Assembly: GCF_001654845.1 (NCBI RefSeq)
Contig: NZ_LXES01000032.1
Coordinates: 1-54,342 of the forward strand
Origin: Enterobacter soli ATCC BAA-2102
Lineage (GTDB): Bacteria; Pseudomonadota; Gammaproteobacteria; Enterobacterales; Enterobacteriaceae
DNA length: 54,342 bases
Direction of reading: 5' to 3'
Shown: piece by piece, positions 33,965-42,519 of the stretch
How positions within the stretch are numbered: position 1 is the first letter of the stretch
Layout of the letters: each line of letters starts with the position of its first letter
The notes under the pieces: model-generated
What the model saw: only the letters and a program-made list of their open reading frames with translations
The model's database searches: none
What the model was told of the DNA's origin: nothing
Made by a program: the position numbers and the translations under genes

Positions 33965-34038
33965 TTCACCCCGGCCCTCTCCCACAGGGAGAGGGAGAAC
34001 TCCGGGCAATCCCCTCTCCCTGTGGGAGAGGGTGAGGG
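33965..34038. repeat. CCCTCTCCC palindromic repeats, copies 2 and 3 (inverted pair)
   Basis: Two copies of the CCCTCTCCC...GGGAGAGGG hairpin unit face each other: 33965-33995 (with CACCCCGGCC on its left) and 34011-34038 (with GGTGAGGG on its right). They occupy the gap between convergent ramA and the siderophore receptor gene, and could act as a bidirectional terminator. Confidence 0.8.
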
Positions 34039-34055
34039 AGCTGACCGCACAATCC

Positions 34056-36200
34056 CTACCAGCTGTAATTCACCGTCGCCGTGACCGTGCGGCCAATCCC
34101 GTAGAAGCACGCCGTGTCGCTTGCGCACGATGCCACATACTTGGTATCCGCCACGTTATTCACGTTGAATTGCATGCTCGCCCCTTTCAGGCTGCTACTC
34201 ATCTCGCCCAGATCGTAGCTCACCATCGCGTCATACAAGTCCACCGACGGCACCTTAAAGGTGTTCTTCGCGTCGCCGTAGCTGGTACCGATGTAGCGCA
34301 TCCCGACGCCTGCGGTCAGACTCTTGAGCGCGCCGCCCGGAACAGTATAGCTGGCGAAAGCCGAAGCCATATGCGCTGGAATACGTGCAGGCGTTTTACC
34401 TTCAGTTCCCGCCACCGTGGTGCTCCTGGTTTTTGCATCCGTGTAAGTGTACGAACCAATCAGGTTGATGTTGTCCATCAACGTGGAGTGGATCTCCGCC
34501 TCAACGCCTTTCGAACGCACCTTGCCCGCGTTCTCGAACCAGCCTTCGGTGCTGTTGTAGGTGGCCACGTTGTCCTGGGTTAAATCGTACAGCGCCAGGG
34601 TCATCAGCGTGGTATCGACAGGTTGATACTTCAGGCCGATTTCGGTCTGCTCACCGGTGGTCGGTTTAAACGGCCCCACGCCCGGCGCGCGGTTGGTTTG
34701 CAGGTTCGGTTCAAACGAGGTGCTATAACTGACATACGGCGACAGGCCAAAATCGAACGCGTACAGCAAGCCGGTGCGCCAGGTAAACTTGCTGTCGTTT
34801 TGCTGGGTGAAGCTGCTGTCGGTGAAGTCGTTGGTGCGCACTTCGCTCCAGTCGTAACGTCCGGAAACCAGCCACTCCCAGTTGTTCCAGCTCATCTGAT
34901 CCTGCAGATACAGGCCCATCTGGTCGAGATTTTGCTGTTCGTCGGTGGCAGTTCTGAAGGTGCTTTCATCCACGTTCACCCCGTAAACCGGATTTCGCCA
35001 GTCGAGGTCATACTGCGAGCCGCTCCCACGCTCCAGCAGCTGTTTATCTTTGCTGGTTTTGTAATCAAATCCGCCGAGCAGGGTATGGCCAATTTCACCG
35101 GTATTCACCAGGTATTCCAGCTGGTTGTCGAGGCCAAACTCGTTGGTGGTGCGTTCCTCATGCTGGGCGCGACGGGTTAATACTGAGCTGTTGGCGGCGC
35201 TGGTGGCGTAAACCAGATAGCGGTATTTCTGCTTAATGGTGGCGTAACGCGCGTTCTGGCGGAAGGTGAGGTTATCGGCGAACTGGTGTTCCAGCTCGTA
35301 GCCAATCATCGTTTGTTCGCGCCAGGATTGATCGTAATCCGGATCGCTGACGTTAAAGTCGCGCGGGATGTATTTCCCATCGACGCTTTTCACCGTGCCG
35401 TAGGCCGGCAAGAAGTTGCGGTAACCCGCGTCCGGATCTTTTTGGTAGCTGGTGAGCAGCGTAAAGCGGGTCTGATCGTTCGGATACCAGGTGATCGCCG
35501 GGGCAATCGCCATGCGCGTCTCTTTGTAATCATCCACCTGATTATGCTGGGTGCGGGCGATACCGTTCACGCGATACAGCACGCGGCCATCGTCGCTGAG
35601 CTTACCGCCGAAGTCAAACGCGCCTTCTGCCAGGTCGTTATTGCCGGTGCGAAACTGCACGTTATGGATGGATTCCGTGGTCGGGCGCTTGCTGGTCATA
35701 CTGATGAGCCCGCCTGGGTTCACCTGACCAAACAATACGGACGCCGGGCCTCGTACCAGCTCCACGCGCTCCAGCAGCCACGGGTCTACTGTGCCCGTCT
35801 GCGATGAGGCCGTTGCGCCAAAGCTCAGACCGTCGAGGAATTTCGGCACATAGCTAAAGCCGCGCACAAACACTTCATCGTTACGGTTCGACGAGCCGCG
35901 GTACTCGGTAAACACCCCCGCCGAGTAGCGCAGCGCCTGTGACACGGAGGTGACGTCCTGCATCTTCATCTGATCGCGGGTGATCACCGACACCGACTGC
36001 GGCGTCTTCACGATCTCGGCGCTGGTTTTGGTCGCAGAGAGGGTTTTGGTGGCCACAATCCCCTTCACGGGTGCGGTGGGTTCTTCGCTGACCCCCTGCG
36101 TTACCGTAATGGTTTCTTCTTTTGTTTCTGCCTGGGCCGTGACGCTGACCGTCGCCATACTCAGCAGCCAGAGCTGCATTATCTTATTATTTTTAAACAT
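34056..36200 (-). CDS. TonB-dependent siderophore receptor (FhuA/FoxA-like)
   Basis: This 714-aa outer-membrane receptor has a signal peptide (NKIMQLWLLSMATVSVTAQA), a TonB box (EETITVTQG), a plug domain (IVKTPQSVSVITRDQMKMQD; VFVRGFSYVPKFLDGLSFG; VELVRGPASVLFGQVNPGGL) and a barrel whose end (VNNVADTKYVASCASDTACF) matches the FhuA/FoxA group, with two Cys and a final Trp. The plug and length suggest a hydroxamate-type siderophore, but the divergent Fes-like esterase hints at a hydrolysable (ester-linked) ligand. Frame intact. A Fur-like palindrome at 36264-36284 separates it from the esterase gene. Confidence 0.88.
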   Translation of the reverse strand: MFKNNKIMQLWLLSMATVSVTAQAETKEETITVTQGVSEEPTAPVKGIVATKTLSATKTSAEIVKTPQSVSVITRDQMKMQDVTSVSQALRYSAGVFTEYRGSSNRNDEVFVRGFSYVPKFLDGLSFGATASSQTGTVDPWLLERVELVRGPASVLFGQVNPGGLISMTSKRPTTESIHNVQFRTGNNDLAEGAFDFGGKLSDDGRVLYRVNGIARTQHNQVDDYKETRMAIAPAITWYPNDQTRFTLLTSYQKDPDAGYRNFLPAYGTVKSVDGKYIPRDFNVSDPDYDQSWREQTMIGYELEHQFADNLTFRQNARYATIKQKYRYLVYATSAANSSVLTRRAQHEERTTNEFGLDNQLEYLVNTGEIGHTLLGGFDYKTSKDKQLLERGSGSQYDLDWRNPVYGVNVDESTFRTATDEQQNLDQMGLYLQDQMSWNNWEWLVSGRYDWSEVRTNDFTDSSFTQQNDSKFTWRTGLLYAFDFGLSPYVSYSTSFEPNLQTNRAPGVGPFKPTTGEQTEIGLKYQPVDTTLMTLALYDLTQDNVATYNSTEGWFENAGKVRSKGVEAEIHSTLMDNINLIGSYTYTDAKTRSTTVAGTEGKTPARIPAHMASAFASYTVPGGALKSLTAGVGMRYIGTSYGDAKNTFKVPSVDLYDAMVSYDLGEMSSSLKGASMQFNVNNVADTKYVASCASDTACFYGIGRTVTATVNYSW

Positions 36201-36263
36201 TTTTATTTAACATCCTTGGTTGCTATCGCCATAAAAACACCGGTTAATCGGCGTAGATGATAT

Positions 36264-36284
36264 TGCAAATTATTACCATTTGCA
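36264..36284. promoter_or_regulatory. Fur-box-like palindrome between receptor and esterase genes
   Basis: TGCAAAT (36264-36270), 7-bp spacer, ATTTGCA (36278-36284): a perfect inverted repeat embedded in AT-rich DNA with the ATTATTACCATT look of a Fur site. It lies between the two divergent start codons and would control both genes. Confidence 0.65.
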
Positions 36285-36323
36285 TTAGCGTTGGTAACAA
36301 ATTTCGTCAGGGAACAAGCGGTA

Positions 36324-37892
36324 ATGAAGAGGGTATGGAGTGGGTTGTTAATCGGTATCGGTACGTTGCCAGCGATGGCGGCGGCCTGTGAGCACTCTTC
36401 CTTGCAGGGAGACGTTCAGGGGAAGTTTGATGCCAGCGGCGAAGTCTGTTTTTTACTTCCGCCGCTGGACGAGAATTACGTTTCCGCCACGCTGAACGGC
36501 GTAACGGATGCTCGCCTGCTGGACGGGCAAAACCGTGGCATCCGCACGCTGGTTGAAAATGGCCCCGCCGATGGCGAACACACGCTCCTGTTTGCGCTGC
36601 CGGTGAAGCAACACACCTCGCTGGTGCTGCACGGTGAAGCGGGTAAACCCTGGCGTTTTCAGTGGCGGATGAAAGAGACCTCCGCCTTACCGCGTGTACA
36701 AATGCTCGCACCTGAAAGCCCGACGCTTCAGGCGCTGGCAAAAGAGATTGCTGCCGGTGGGAGTACCGATGCGTTCTGGCAGGCGCAGAGTCGGCAGGGA
36801 ACGCCGATGGTGGAGCCGGTTGATGCGAGCCACAAGCGCGTGACCTTCCTGTGGCGCGGCGCACGGGATAACGTCTATATTCTCGGCTCGCCGGCGGGCG
36901 ATCACGATCCGCTGTTTCGCCTCGGCAAAAGCGACGTCTGGTTCCGCAGCTACGTGGTGCCCGCCGACACGGTGATGCAGTACAAGATTGCGCCGGACGT
37001 GCCGGTGATTGAAGGTTCCCCGCGCGACCAGCGGCGCGCCATTCTGGTGAGCGCTCAGGCCGATCCGCTCAACCCAAATACCTTTGGAGAACAGAAGACC
37101 GATCGCTGGAACCGCTACTCGCTGCTCGATCTTAGCCCCGCGCGCTACTGTACCGTTCAGGCCACGGCGCAGCCGCTGGTGCACGGGACGCTAAGCCGTC
37201 AGAACATGGCGAGCAAGATCCTCGGCAATTCCCGCGAAGTGATGATCTACAGGCCGCGTGGCGCACAGCCTGCACGCTGGACGCTGATCCTCTTCGACGG
37301 ACAGGTTTATCAGGATGAGTACCACTTTGCCAACGTACTGGACGGCCTGATTGCCCGCCACCACCTGCCTCCGGTCAATGTCGTCTTTATCGATAGTCTT
37401 GATCACGCGCGTCGTGGCAAAGAGCTGCCACCGAACCCTGATTTCGCAGATTTTATGGCTCACGAACTGCTGCCGTGGCTGCGCGGGCAGGGGATTGCCC
37501 TGCAACGGAAAAAAACGGTGCTGGCAGGTTCTAGCTATGGCGGGCTCGCCTCATCCTGGGTGGCGCTGCGATATCCGCGCTTGTTCGGCAATGTGCTTAG
37601 CCTGTCGGGATCGTACTGGTGGGCACCGAAAGGGGAAGCGCCCGGCTGGCTTACGCGGCAGTACCAGCAGGCGCCGCCGTATCCGGTACGCTTCTGGCTA
37701 CAGGCCGGGAAGTTTGAAACCACGGGGCCGGGCGGGGGGATTTATCGCACCACGCAGGATTTTGAACAGGTGTTACGGGAGAAAGGCAATCGCGTCAGCT
37801 TCCATCCGTCATCCAGCGGCCATGACTATGCGGCCTGGTGTGAGGCGCTGATCCACGGAATGCGCGATTTCACCGGCTTACGACGCCAGTGA
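36324..37892 (+). CDS. Exported Fes-like siderophore esterase
   Basis: This 522-aa protein combines a signal peptide (MKRVWSGLLIGIGTLPAMAA) with an enterochelin-esterase fold: an N-terminal Ig-like domain (VTFLWRGARDNVYILG, about residues 180-195), then the alpha/beta hydrolase domain with YRPRGAQPARWTLILFDGQV, the nucleophile elbow LAGSSYGGLASSW (Ser about 404), and C-terminal SSGHDYAAWCE supplying the catalytic His. E. coli Fes is shorter and cytoplasmic; this one should act in the periplasm. The ATG at 36324 follows AGGGA (36309-36313). It is divergent from a TonB receptor with a Fur-like site between, so it probably hydrolyses that receptor's ferric-siderophore. The ligand is not known. 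Confidence 0.83.
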   Translation: MKRVWSGLLIGIGTLPAMAAACEHSSLQGDVQGKFDASGEVCFLLPPLDENYVSATLNGVTDARLLDGQNRGIRTLVENGPADGEHTLLFALPVKQHTSLVLHGEAGKPWRFQWRMKETSALPRVQMLAPESPTLQALAKEIAAGGSTDAFWQAQSRQGTPMVEPVDASHKRVTFLWRGARDNVYILGSPAGDHDPLFRLGKSDVWFRSYVVPADTVMQYKIAPDVPVIEGSPRDQRRAILVSAQADPLNPNTFGEQKTDRWNRYSLLDLSPARYCTVQATAQPLVHGTLSRQNMASKILGNSREVMIYRPRGAQPARWTLILFDGQVYQDEYHFANVLDGLIARHHLPPVNVVFIDSLDHARRGKELPPNPDFADFMAHELLPWLRGQGIALQRKKTVLAGSSYGGLASSWVALRYPRLFGNVLSLSGSYWWAPKGEAPGWLTRQYQQAPPYPVRFWLQAGKFETTGPGGGIYRTTQDFEQVLREKGNRVSFHPSSSGHDYAAWCEALIHGMRDFTGLRRQ

Positions 37893-38126
37893 AAACCAAC
37901 GGCGCCAGACGAAACGCAGGATAAAGAATTCGATGGCGCCAAGCACCAGGAACCACAGGCAGAAAAGGATGGTGTAGAGCTGGTTAAGATCGACCAGGTG
38001 GAAGGTCGCCATCATTTTCTGCGCCAGCACCAGCCCGAGCGAGGGTGCCGGTAACAGCAGGCAAGAGAGCAGAGCCATCAGCAAAATGCCCCCGGCAGTT
38101 AGCAGCGATTCTAACGGGTGTTTCAT
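37878..38126 (-). CDS. ybdJ: YbdJ, small inner-membrane protein (DUF1158)
   Basis: This 82-aa protein has two hydrophobic helices (SLLTAGGILLMALLSCLLLP and LYTILFCLWFLVLGAIEFFI) and ends RFVWRRWFSLAS, matching E. coli YbdJ in length and sequence. Function unknown. Its 3' end overlaps the end of the convergent esterase gene by 15 bp. In E. coli it lies between ybdF and ybdK, so the ramRA, receptor/esterase and transport genes here interrupt the ancestral order. Confidence 0.93.
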   Translation of the reverse strand: MKHPLESLLTAGGILLMALLSCLLLPAPSLGLVLAQKMMATFHLVDLNQLYTILFCLWFLVLGAIEFFILRFVWRRWFSLAS

Positions 38127-38306
38127 ATTAATGTTAATCGTCAGTTAAAAAAGTTATTGTCGGGCATATTGTAGCGTAAAGCAATATAAACCCGATATTC
38201 ACTTTTTGATAAAACCAGGGTCGTGTTTCGCTAATAAATAACCGAAACAGAATAATATTCTTAAGGCGATTAAACTAATATCGGGTTATGTAAATAAATG
38301 TCTTCC

Positions 38307-38417
38307 TCAGGCAAATAATTTTACAAATGTATATGTGCTATATCCAATTAACGTTGCAATAACAATGGCGGCGACAATATATAACGCCAGGCGGCGTCCG
38401 CGATAAATGCCAAACAT
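38307..38417 (-). CDS. 36-aa single-helix membrane protein
   Basis: A short minus-strand gene runs from ATG (38417-38415) to TGA (38309-38307). The product starts MFGIYRGRRLALYIVAAIVI and continues ATLIGYSTYTFVKLFA: a basic N-terminus (Arg-Gly-Arg-Arg) and one long hydrophobic helix, the pattern of enteric small membrane proteins with the N-terminus inside. AAGGAG on the minus strand is seven bases before the ATG, a strong site. It is isolated in the 420-bp gap between ybdJ and the P-type ATPase. I do not recognise a named family; a regulatory partner of a membrane protein is one possibility. Confidence 0.68.
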   Translation of the reverse strand: MFGIYRGRRLALYIVAAIVIATLIGYSTYTFVKLFA

Positions 38418-38615
38418 GGTGGCTCCTTGTTTAGTTCTGGTTTAGAAACATTTTGTAAAAATCAGTTCATCGAAATAATTTTTATCAGTTTTGAATAACC
38501 CGGCAGTAATTATATTGCGGTAGATCAATTTAAGCCGCAAGCCTTAAAAATGAATTTATTAAAGCCAGAAAGGAATTCAGGCTTCCGTCCACCGGATATT
38601 GAAGGATATGACGTA

Positions 38616-41336
38616 ATGACCAAGATGATGAACTCGCAGAATATACCGCCTGCAGGCGGAAATGTGCAGGGTAAGCCCTACCAGCAAACGGTAGAGCAAG
38701 TACTTGCTCACAAGCAGACTCATGCAAACGGCCTTGACCGCGCAGAGGCGAAAGCCCGTCTGAACCAGTATGGCCCGAATGCGCTGCCGGAAAAAAAGGG
38801 CAAGCCTGCGTGGCTGCGTTTTCTGGCGCATTTTAATGATGTGCTGATATATGTTCTGCTGGCCGCTGCGGTACTCACCGCTGTCATGGGGCATTGGGTC
38901 GATACGCTGGTTATTTTAGGCGTGGCGGTCATTAATGCGCTGATTGGTCATATCCAGGAAAGTAACGCTGAAAAATCCCTGCAAAGTATTCGCAATATGC
39001 TTTCCAGCGACGCGCGGGTAATTCGTAATGGCAGCCATGAAACTATTCCTACAACTGAAATAGTCCCGGGCGATATTATTGTATTACGCGCGGGCGACCG
39101 TATTCCGGCCGATATGCGTCTGATTGAGGCCCATAATTTACGCGTTGAAGAAGCTATTTTAACGGGTGAATCAACGGTTGTGGATAAACACATTCTGCCA
39201 CTCGAGGGTGAATTATCGCTGGGCGACCGCACCAACCTGGTGTTTTCCGGTACCACTGTTAGCGCGGGTGGTGGTGTTGGGGTGGTTATTGCCACCGGGC
39301 AGGATACAGAGCTTGGCCATATCAATCAGATGATGGCGGGTATTGAAAAGCACCGCACCCCGCTGCTGGTGCAAATGGACAAACTGGGTAAAGCCATTTT
39401 CGCCATTATTCTGGCGATGATGGCAGCGCTGTTTGTCTTCAGCCTGGTATTGCGCGATATCCCGATGGGGGAATTGCTGCTCTCGCTGATAAGCCTTGCA
39501 GTGGCTTCGGTACCGGAAGGTTTACCGGCGATTATCTCCATTATCCTTTCCCTGGGCGTACAGGCGATGGCTCGCAAACGCGCCATTATCCGTAAGCTGC
39601 CAACGGTAGAAACCCTGGGGGCGATGACCGTTGTCTGCTCGGATAAAACCGGTACGCTGACCATGAACGAAATGACCGTTAAAGCCATTATCACGGCGGA
39701 CACTTGCTATCGCGTGGACGGCAACAGCTATGAGCCCGTGGGCAACATCTATCTTGAAGGCAGCGATGAGCCGGTACAAATCCAGCCGGGCACCGTGCTG
39801 GAACAGTACCTGCGCACCATCGACCTGTGTAACGACAGCCAGCTGATTCAGGATGAGCGTAGTTTGTGGGGCATCACCGGTGGGCCAACCGAAGGCGCAC
39901 TGAAAGTGCTGGCGGCGAAGGCAAACCTGGAGCCAGTGACGACCACGCTGGTGAATAAGATCCCGTTCGACTCTCAGTACAAATACATGAGCACGCATCA
40001 CCAGATTGGTGGCGAGGAGCAGATCCTGGTCACCGGCGCGCCGGATGTGCTTTTCGCCCTGTGCGAGCAGCAGCAGACCCGCAATGGTACGGAAGCCTTT
40101 AACCGTGCGTACTGGGAATCAGAGATGGAGCGTTACGCACGCCAGGGACTGCGAATGGTTGCTGCTGCGTTCAAACCGGCGAACGGTGAGACCCGGCTTA
40201 CCCATGACGACCTGAACCACGGGCTGATTTTCCTCGGTATCGCCGGGATGATGGATCCGCCACGCCCGGAAGCTATCGATGCAATCCACGCCTGCCAGCA
40301 GGCCGGGATCCGCGTGAAGATGATCACCGGCGATCATCCGCAAACGGCGATGAGCATTGGCCAAATGCTGGGGATCACCAACAGCGTGCAGGCGGTGACA
40401 GGCTATCAGCTGGAGAAAATGGACGATCAGGAGCTGGCGAATGCGGCGGTGGATTATGACATCTTCGCCCGTACCAGCCCGGAGCATAAGCTGCGGCTGG
40501 TGAAAGCCTTGCAGGACAAGGGTGAAATCGTCGGCATGACCGGTGACGGAGTCAACGATGCGCCAGCCCTGCGTCAGGCTGATGTAGGTATCGCGATGGG
40601 AATTAAAGGCACCGAAGTCACCAAAGAAGCGGCAGACATGGTGCTGACGGATGACAACTTCGCCACCATCGCCAGCTCGGTGAAAGAGGGGCGACGCGTT
40701 TATGACAACCTGAAGAAAACCATTCTGTTCATCATGCCAACCAACCTGGCGCAGGGGCTGTTGATTGTGATTGCGCTGCTGGCGGGGAACATCATTCCGC
40801 TGACGCCGGTCCTGATTTTGTGGATGAACATGGCCACTTCCGCCACGCTCTCCTTCGGCCTGGCTTTTGAAGCCGCAGAGCGAAACATCATGAAGCGCCC
40901 ACCGCGTCAGACAGGGCAGCACGTGATGGATGCCTTTGCCGTGTGGCGTGTGGCCTTTGTTGGCACCATGATCGCCATCGCCGCATTTGCGCTGGAAGCC
41001 TGGCTGGCACCACGCGGCCACAGCGCTGAGTTCACGCGTACCGTGCTGTTGCAGATGCTGGTGTGTGCGCAGTGGGTGTACATGATCAACTGCCGCAACG
41101 CCGACGGGTTCTCCCTCAACCGTGGTCTGCTGGCGAACAAAGGTATCTGGCTGGTAACGGGCGTGCTGTTACTGCTGCAACTGGCGATTATCTACCTGCC
41201 GTTTATGCAGATGCTGTTTGGCACCGAAGCCCTGCCGCTGCGCTACTGGGCTATCACCCTGGTGATTGCAGGCGCGATGTTCTTCATCGTTGAAATCGAG
41301 AAGCGTTTGACCCGCAGGTTCCGTAAGGCTGCATAA
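38616..41336 (+). CDS. P2-type cation-transporting ATPase
   Basis: This inner-membrane pump of 906 aa has the P2A (SERCA/PMR1-like) layout: N-terminal cation-ATPase domain (VEQVLAHKQTHANGLDRAEA), TGES at residues 183-186, PEGLPA in helix M4 (Glu301), phosphorylation motif DKTGTLT (Asp343), the KLPTVETLG segment, and TGDGVND near 642-648, followed by six C-terminal helices. The start at 38616 follows AAGGA (38602-38606). Compared with SERCA, the M5 Glu771 position is Gln713 and the M6 Asp800 position is Ser742, so two transport-site carboxylates are missing. Ca2+ specificity is therefore doubtful. It stands alone, followed by palindromic repeats. Confidence 0.88.
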   Translation: MTKMMNSQNIPPAGGNVQGKPYQQTVEQVLAHKQTHANGLDRAEAKARLNQYGPNALPEKKGKPAWLRFLAHFNDVLIYVLLAAAVLTAVMGHWVDTLVILGVAVINALIGHIQESNAEKSLQSIRNMLSSDARVIRNGSHETIPTTEIVPGDIIVLRAGDRIPADMRLIEAHNLRVEEAILTGESTVVDKHILPLEGELSLGDRTNLVFSGTTVSAGGGVGVVIATGQDTELGHINQMMAGIEKHRTPLLVQMDKLGKAIFAIILAMMAALFVFSLVLRDIPMGELLLSLISLAVASVPEGLPAIISIILSLGVQAMARKRAIIRKLPTVETLGAMTVVCSDKTGTLTMNEMTVKAIITADTCYRVDGNSYEPVGNIYLEGSDEPVQIQPGTVLEQYLRTIDLCNDSQLIQDERSLWGITGGPTEGALKVLAAKANLEPVTTTLVNKIPFDSQYKYMSTHHQIGGEEQILVTGAPDVLFALCEQQQTRNGTEAFNRAYWESEMERYARQGLRMVAAAFKPANGETRLTHDDLNHGLIFLGIAGMMDPPRPEAIDAIHACQQAGIRVKMITGDHPQTAMSIGQMLGITNSVQAVTGYQLEKMDDQELANAAVDYDIFARTSPEHKLRLVKALQDKGEIVGMTGDGVNDAPALRQADVGIAMGIKGTEVTKEAADMVLTDDNFATIASSVKEGRRVYDNLKKTILFIMPTNLAQGLLIVIALLAGNIIPLTPVLILWMNMATSATLSFGLAFEAAERNIMKRPPRQTGQHVMDAFAVWRVAFVGTMIAIAAFALEAWLAPRGHSAEFTRTVLLQMLVCAQWVYMINCRNADGFSLNRGLLANKGIWLVTGVLLLLQLAIIYLPFMQMLFGTEALPLRYWAITLVIAGAMFFIVEIEKRLTRRFRKAA

Positions 41337-41346
41337 CTCAAACCTT

Positions 41347-41424
41347 ACCCCTCACCCTGCCCTCTCCCCATAGGGGAGAGGGTGTTCAAGTTCCCTCTCC
41401 CTGTGGGGGAGGGCCGGGATGAGG
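41347..41424. repeat. CCCTCTCCC palindromic repeats, copies 4 and 5
   Basis: Two tandem hairpin units: CCCTCACCCTGCCCTCTCCC...GGGGAGAGGG and CCCTCTCCCTGTGGGGGAGG followed by GCCGGGATGAGGGG. They fill the gap between the P-type ATPase stop and the RND adaptor gene, ending about 20 bp before its start. Confidence 0.8.
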
Positions 41425-41445
41425 GGAAATTACTGAGGTACTCCC

Positions 41446-42510
41446 ATGAAATTCCCACTTCTTCTTACATTCCTCGCCTGCACCCTGCAAACCGCATTTG
41501 CTGCCGCTATTCCGGTTCGCATTGCCACCGTAGAGCAAACCGCTCACGCCGCGGAACGCCAGATCCCAGGGCGTATCGAAGCCATCCACACCGTTGAGCT
41601 GCGCGCCCGCACGGAAGGCGTTATCACTCAAACCCATTTCCGCGACGGGCAGTATGTGAAAAAAGGTGATGTGCTGTTTGAGCTGGACGATGCCGAACCG
41701 CGCGCCGCGGTGCGCCTGGCACAGGCCGAGGTGAAAAGCGCCAGCGCCACGTTGCGCCAGGCGCAGCAGCAGCTGACGCGCTTTGAAAGCCTGAAAAACA
41801 GCAATGCCATCAGCCGGAATGATGTGGATAACGCCCGGATGCAACGCGATGTGGCAAGTGCTGCGCTGGAACAGGCTCAGGCGCGCTTAGAGGCACGTAA
41901 CGTCACGCTGAGCTACACCCGCATCACATCGCCCATCGATGGCCGCGTGGGGCATAGCCAGTTTCATCAGGGGAGTCTGGTAAACCCGGCAAGCGGTGTG
42001 CTGGTGGAAGTAGTTCAGCTTGATCCCATTCGCATCGCTTTCGCGCTGGAAGAGGGGGCATTTGCCACCAAAGCCGGACAACATGCGGATATCAGCGCCC
42101 TGAAACAGGCCTGGCAGGCGCAGCTTGATAGCAATGGCCAGCGTGTGAACGGCGAACTGACCTCGGTGGACAACCGTATCGACCCACGTACCGCCAGCGT
42201 GATGCTGCGTGCTGAGTTTGCGAACCCGCGTCATCAGCTGTTGCCCGGTGGCAACGTCAATGTCTGGCTTCGCCCCTCCAGCGAGCAGGATGTTATGACC
42301 CTGCCTGCCGCCGCAGTGCAGCAAAACGGTGACGGGTACTTTACCTGGGTGGTGAATAGCGATGGGAAAGCTGAAAAACGCCCGCTGAAAATCGCCGGGC
42401 AGATGGGGCAACAGTTCCGGATCGCCTCCGGTGTGAAGCCGGGTGAGCGGGCCATCGCTGAGGGTGCACAGCGCGTGCAGCCTGGCGCCGTTGTCCAGAT
42501 ACTGAATTAA
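41446..42510 (+). CDS. RND efflux periplasmic adaptor (membrane fusion protein)
   Basis: This 354-aa adaptor links an inner-membrane RND pump to an outer-membrane channel. It has an exported N-terminus (MKFPLLLTFLACTLQTAFAA), a beta-barrel/lipoyl half (IPGRIEAIHTVELRARTEGV, VKKGDVLFELDDAEPRAAV), a coiled-coil hairpin (about residues 90-150, KSASATLRQAQQQLTRFESL), the second lipoyl half (SYTRITSPIDGRVGHSQFHQ) and a C-terminal barrel with VTLPAAAV-type strand. It lacks an obvious lipobox Cys. It is followed 9 bp later by the pump gene. No outer-membrane channel gene is adjacent, so TolC is presumably used. Confidence 0.92.
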   Translation: MKFPLLLTFLACTLQTAFAAAIPVRIATVEQTAHAAERQIPGRIEAIHTVELRARTEGVITQTHFRDGQYVKKGDVLFELDDAEPRAAVRLAQAEVKSASATLRQAQQQLTRFESLKNSNAISRNDVDNARMQRDVASAALEQAQARLEARNVTLSYTRITSPIDGRVGHSQFHQGSLVNPASGVLVEVVQLDPIRIAFALEEGAFATKAGQHADISALKQAWQAQLDSNGQRVNGELTSVDNRIDPRTASVMLRAEFANPRHQLLPGGNVNVWLRPSSEQDVMTLPAAAVQQNGDGYFTWVVNSDGKAEKRPLKIAGQMGQQFRIASGVKPGERAIAEGAQRVQPGAVVQILN

Positions 42511-42519
42511 GGAGCCATC

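Noticed and set aside
34032..35807. Plus-strand frames of 183, 185 and 173 codons
   Set aside because: They are antisense to the siderophore receptor gene, whose plug and barrel motifs are continuous on the minus strand.
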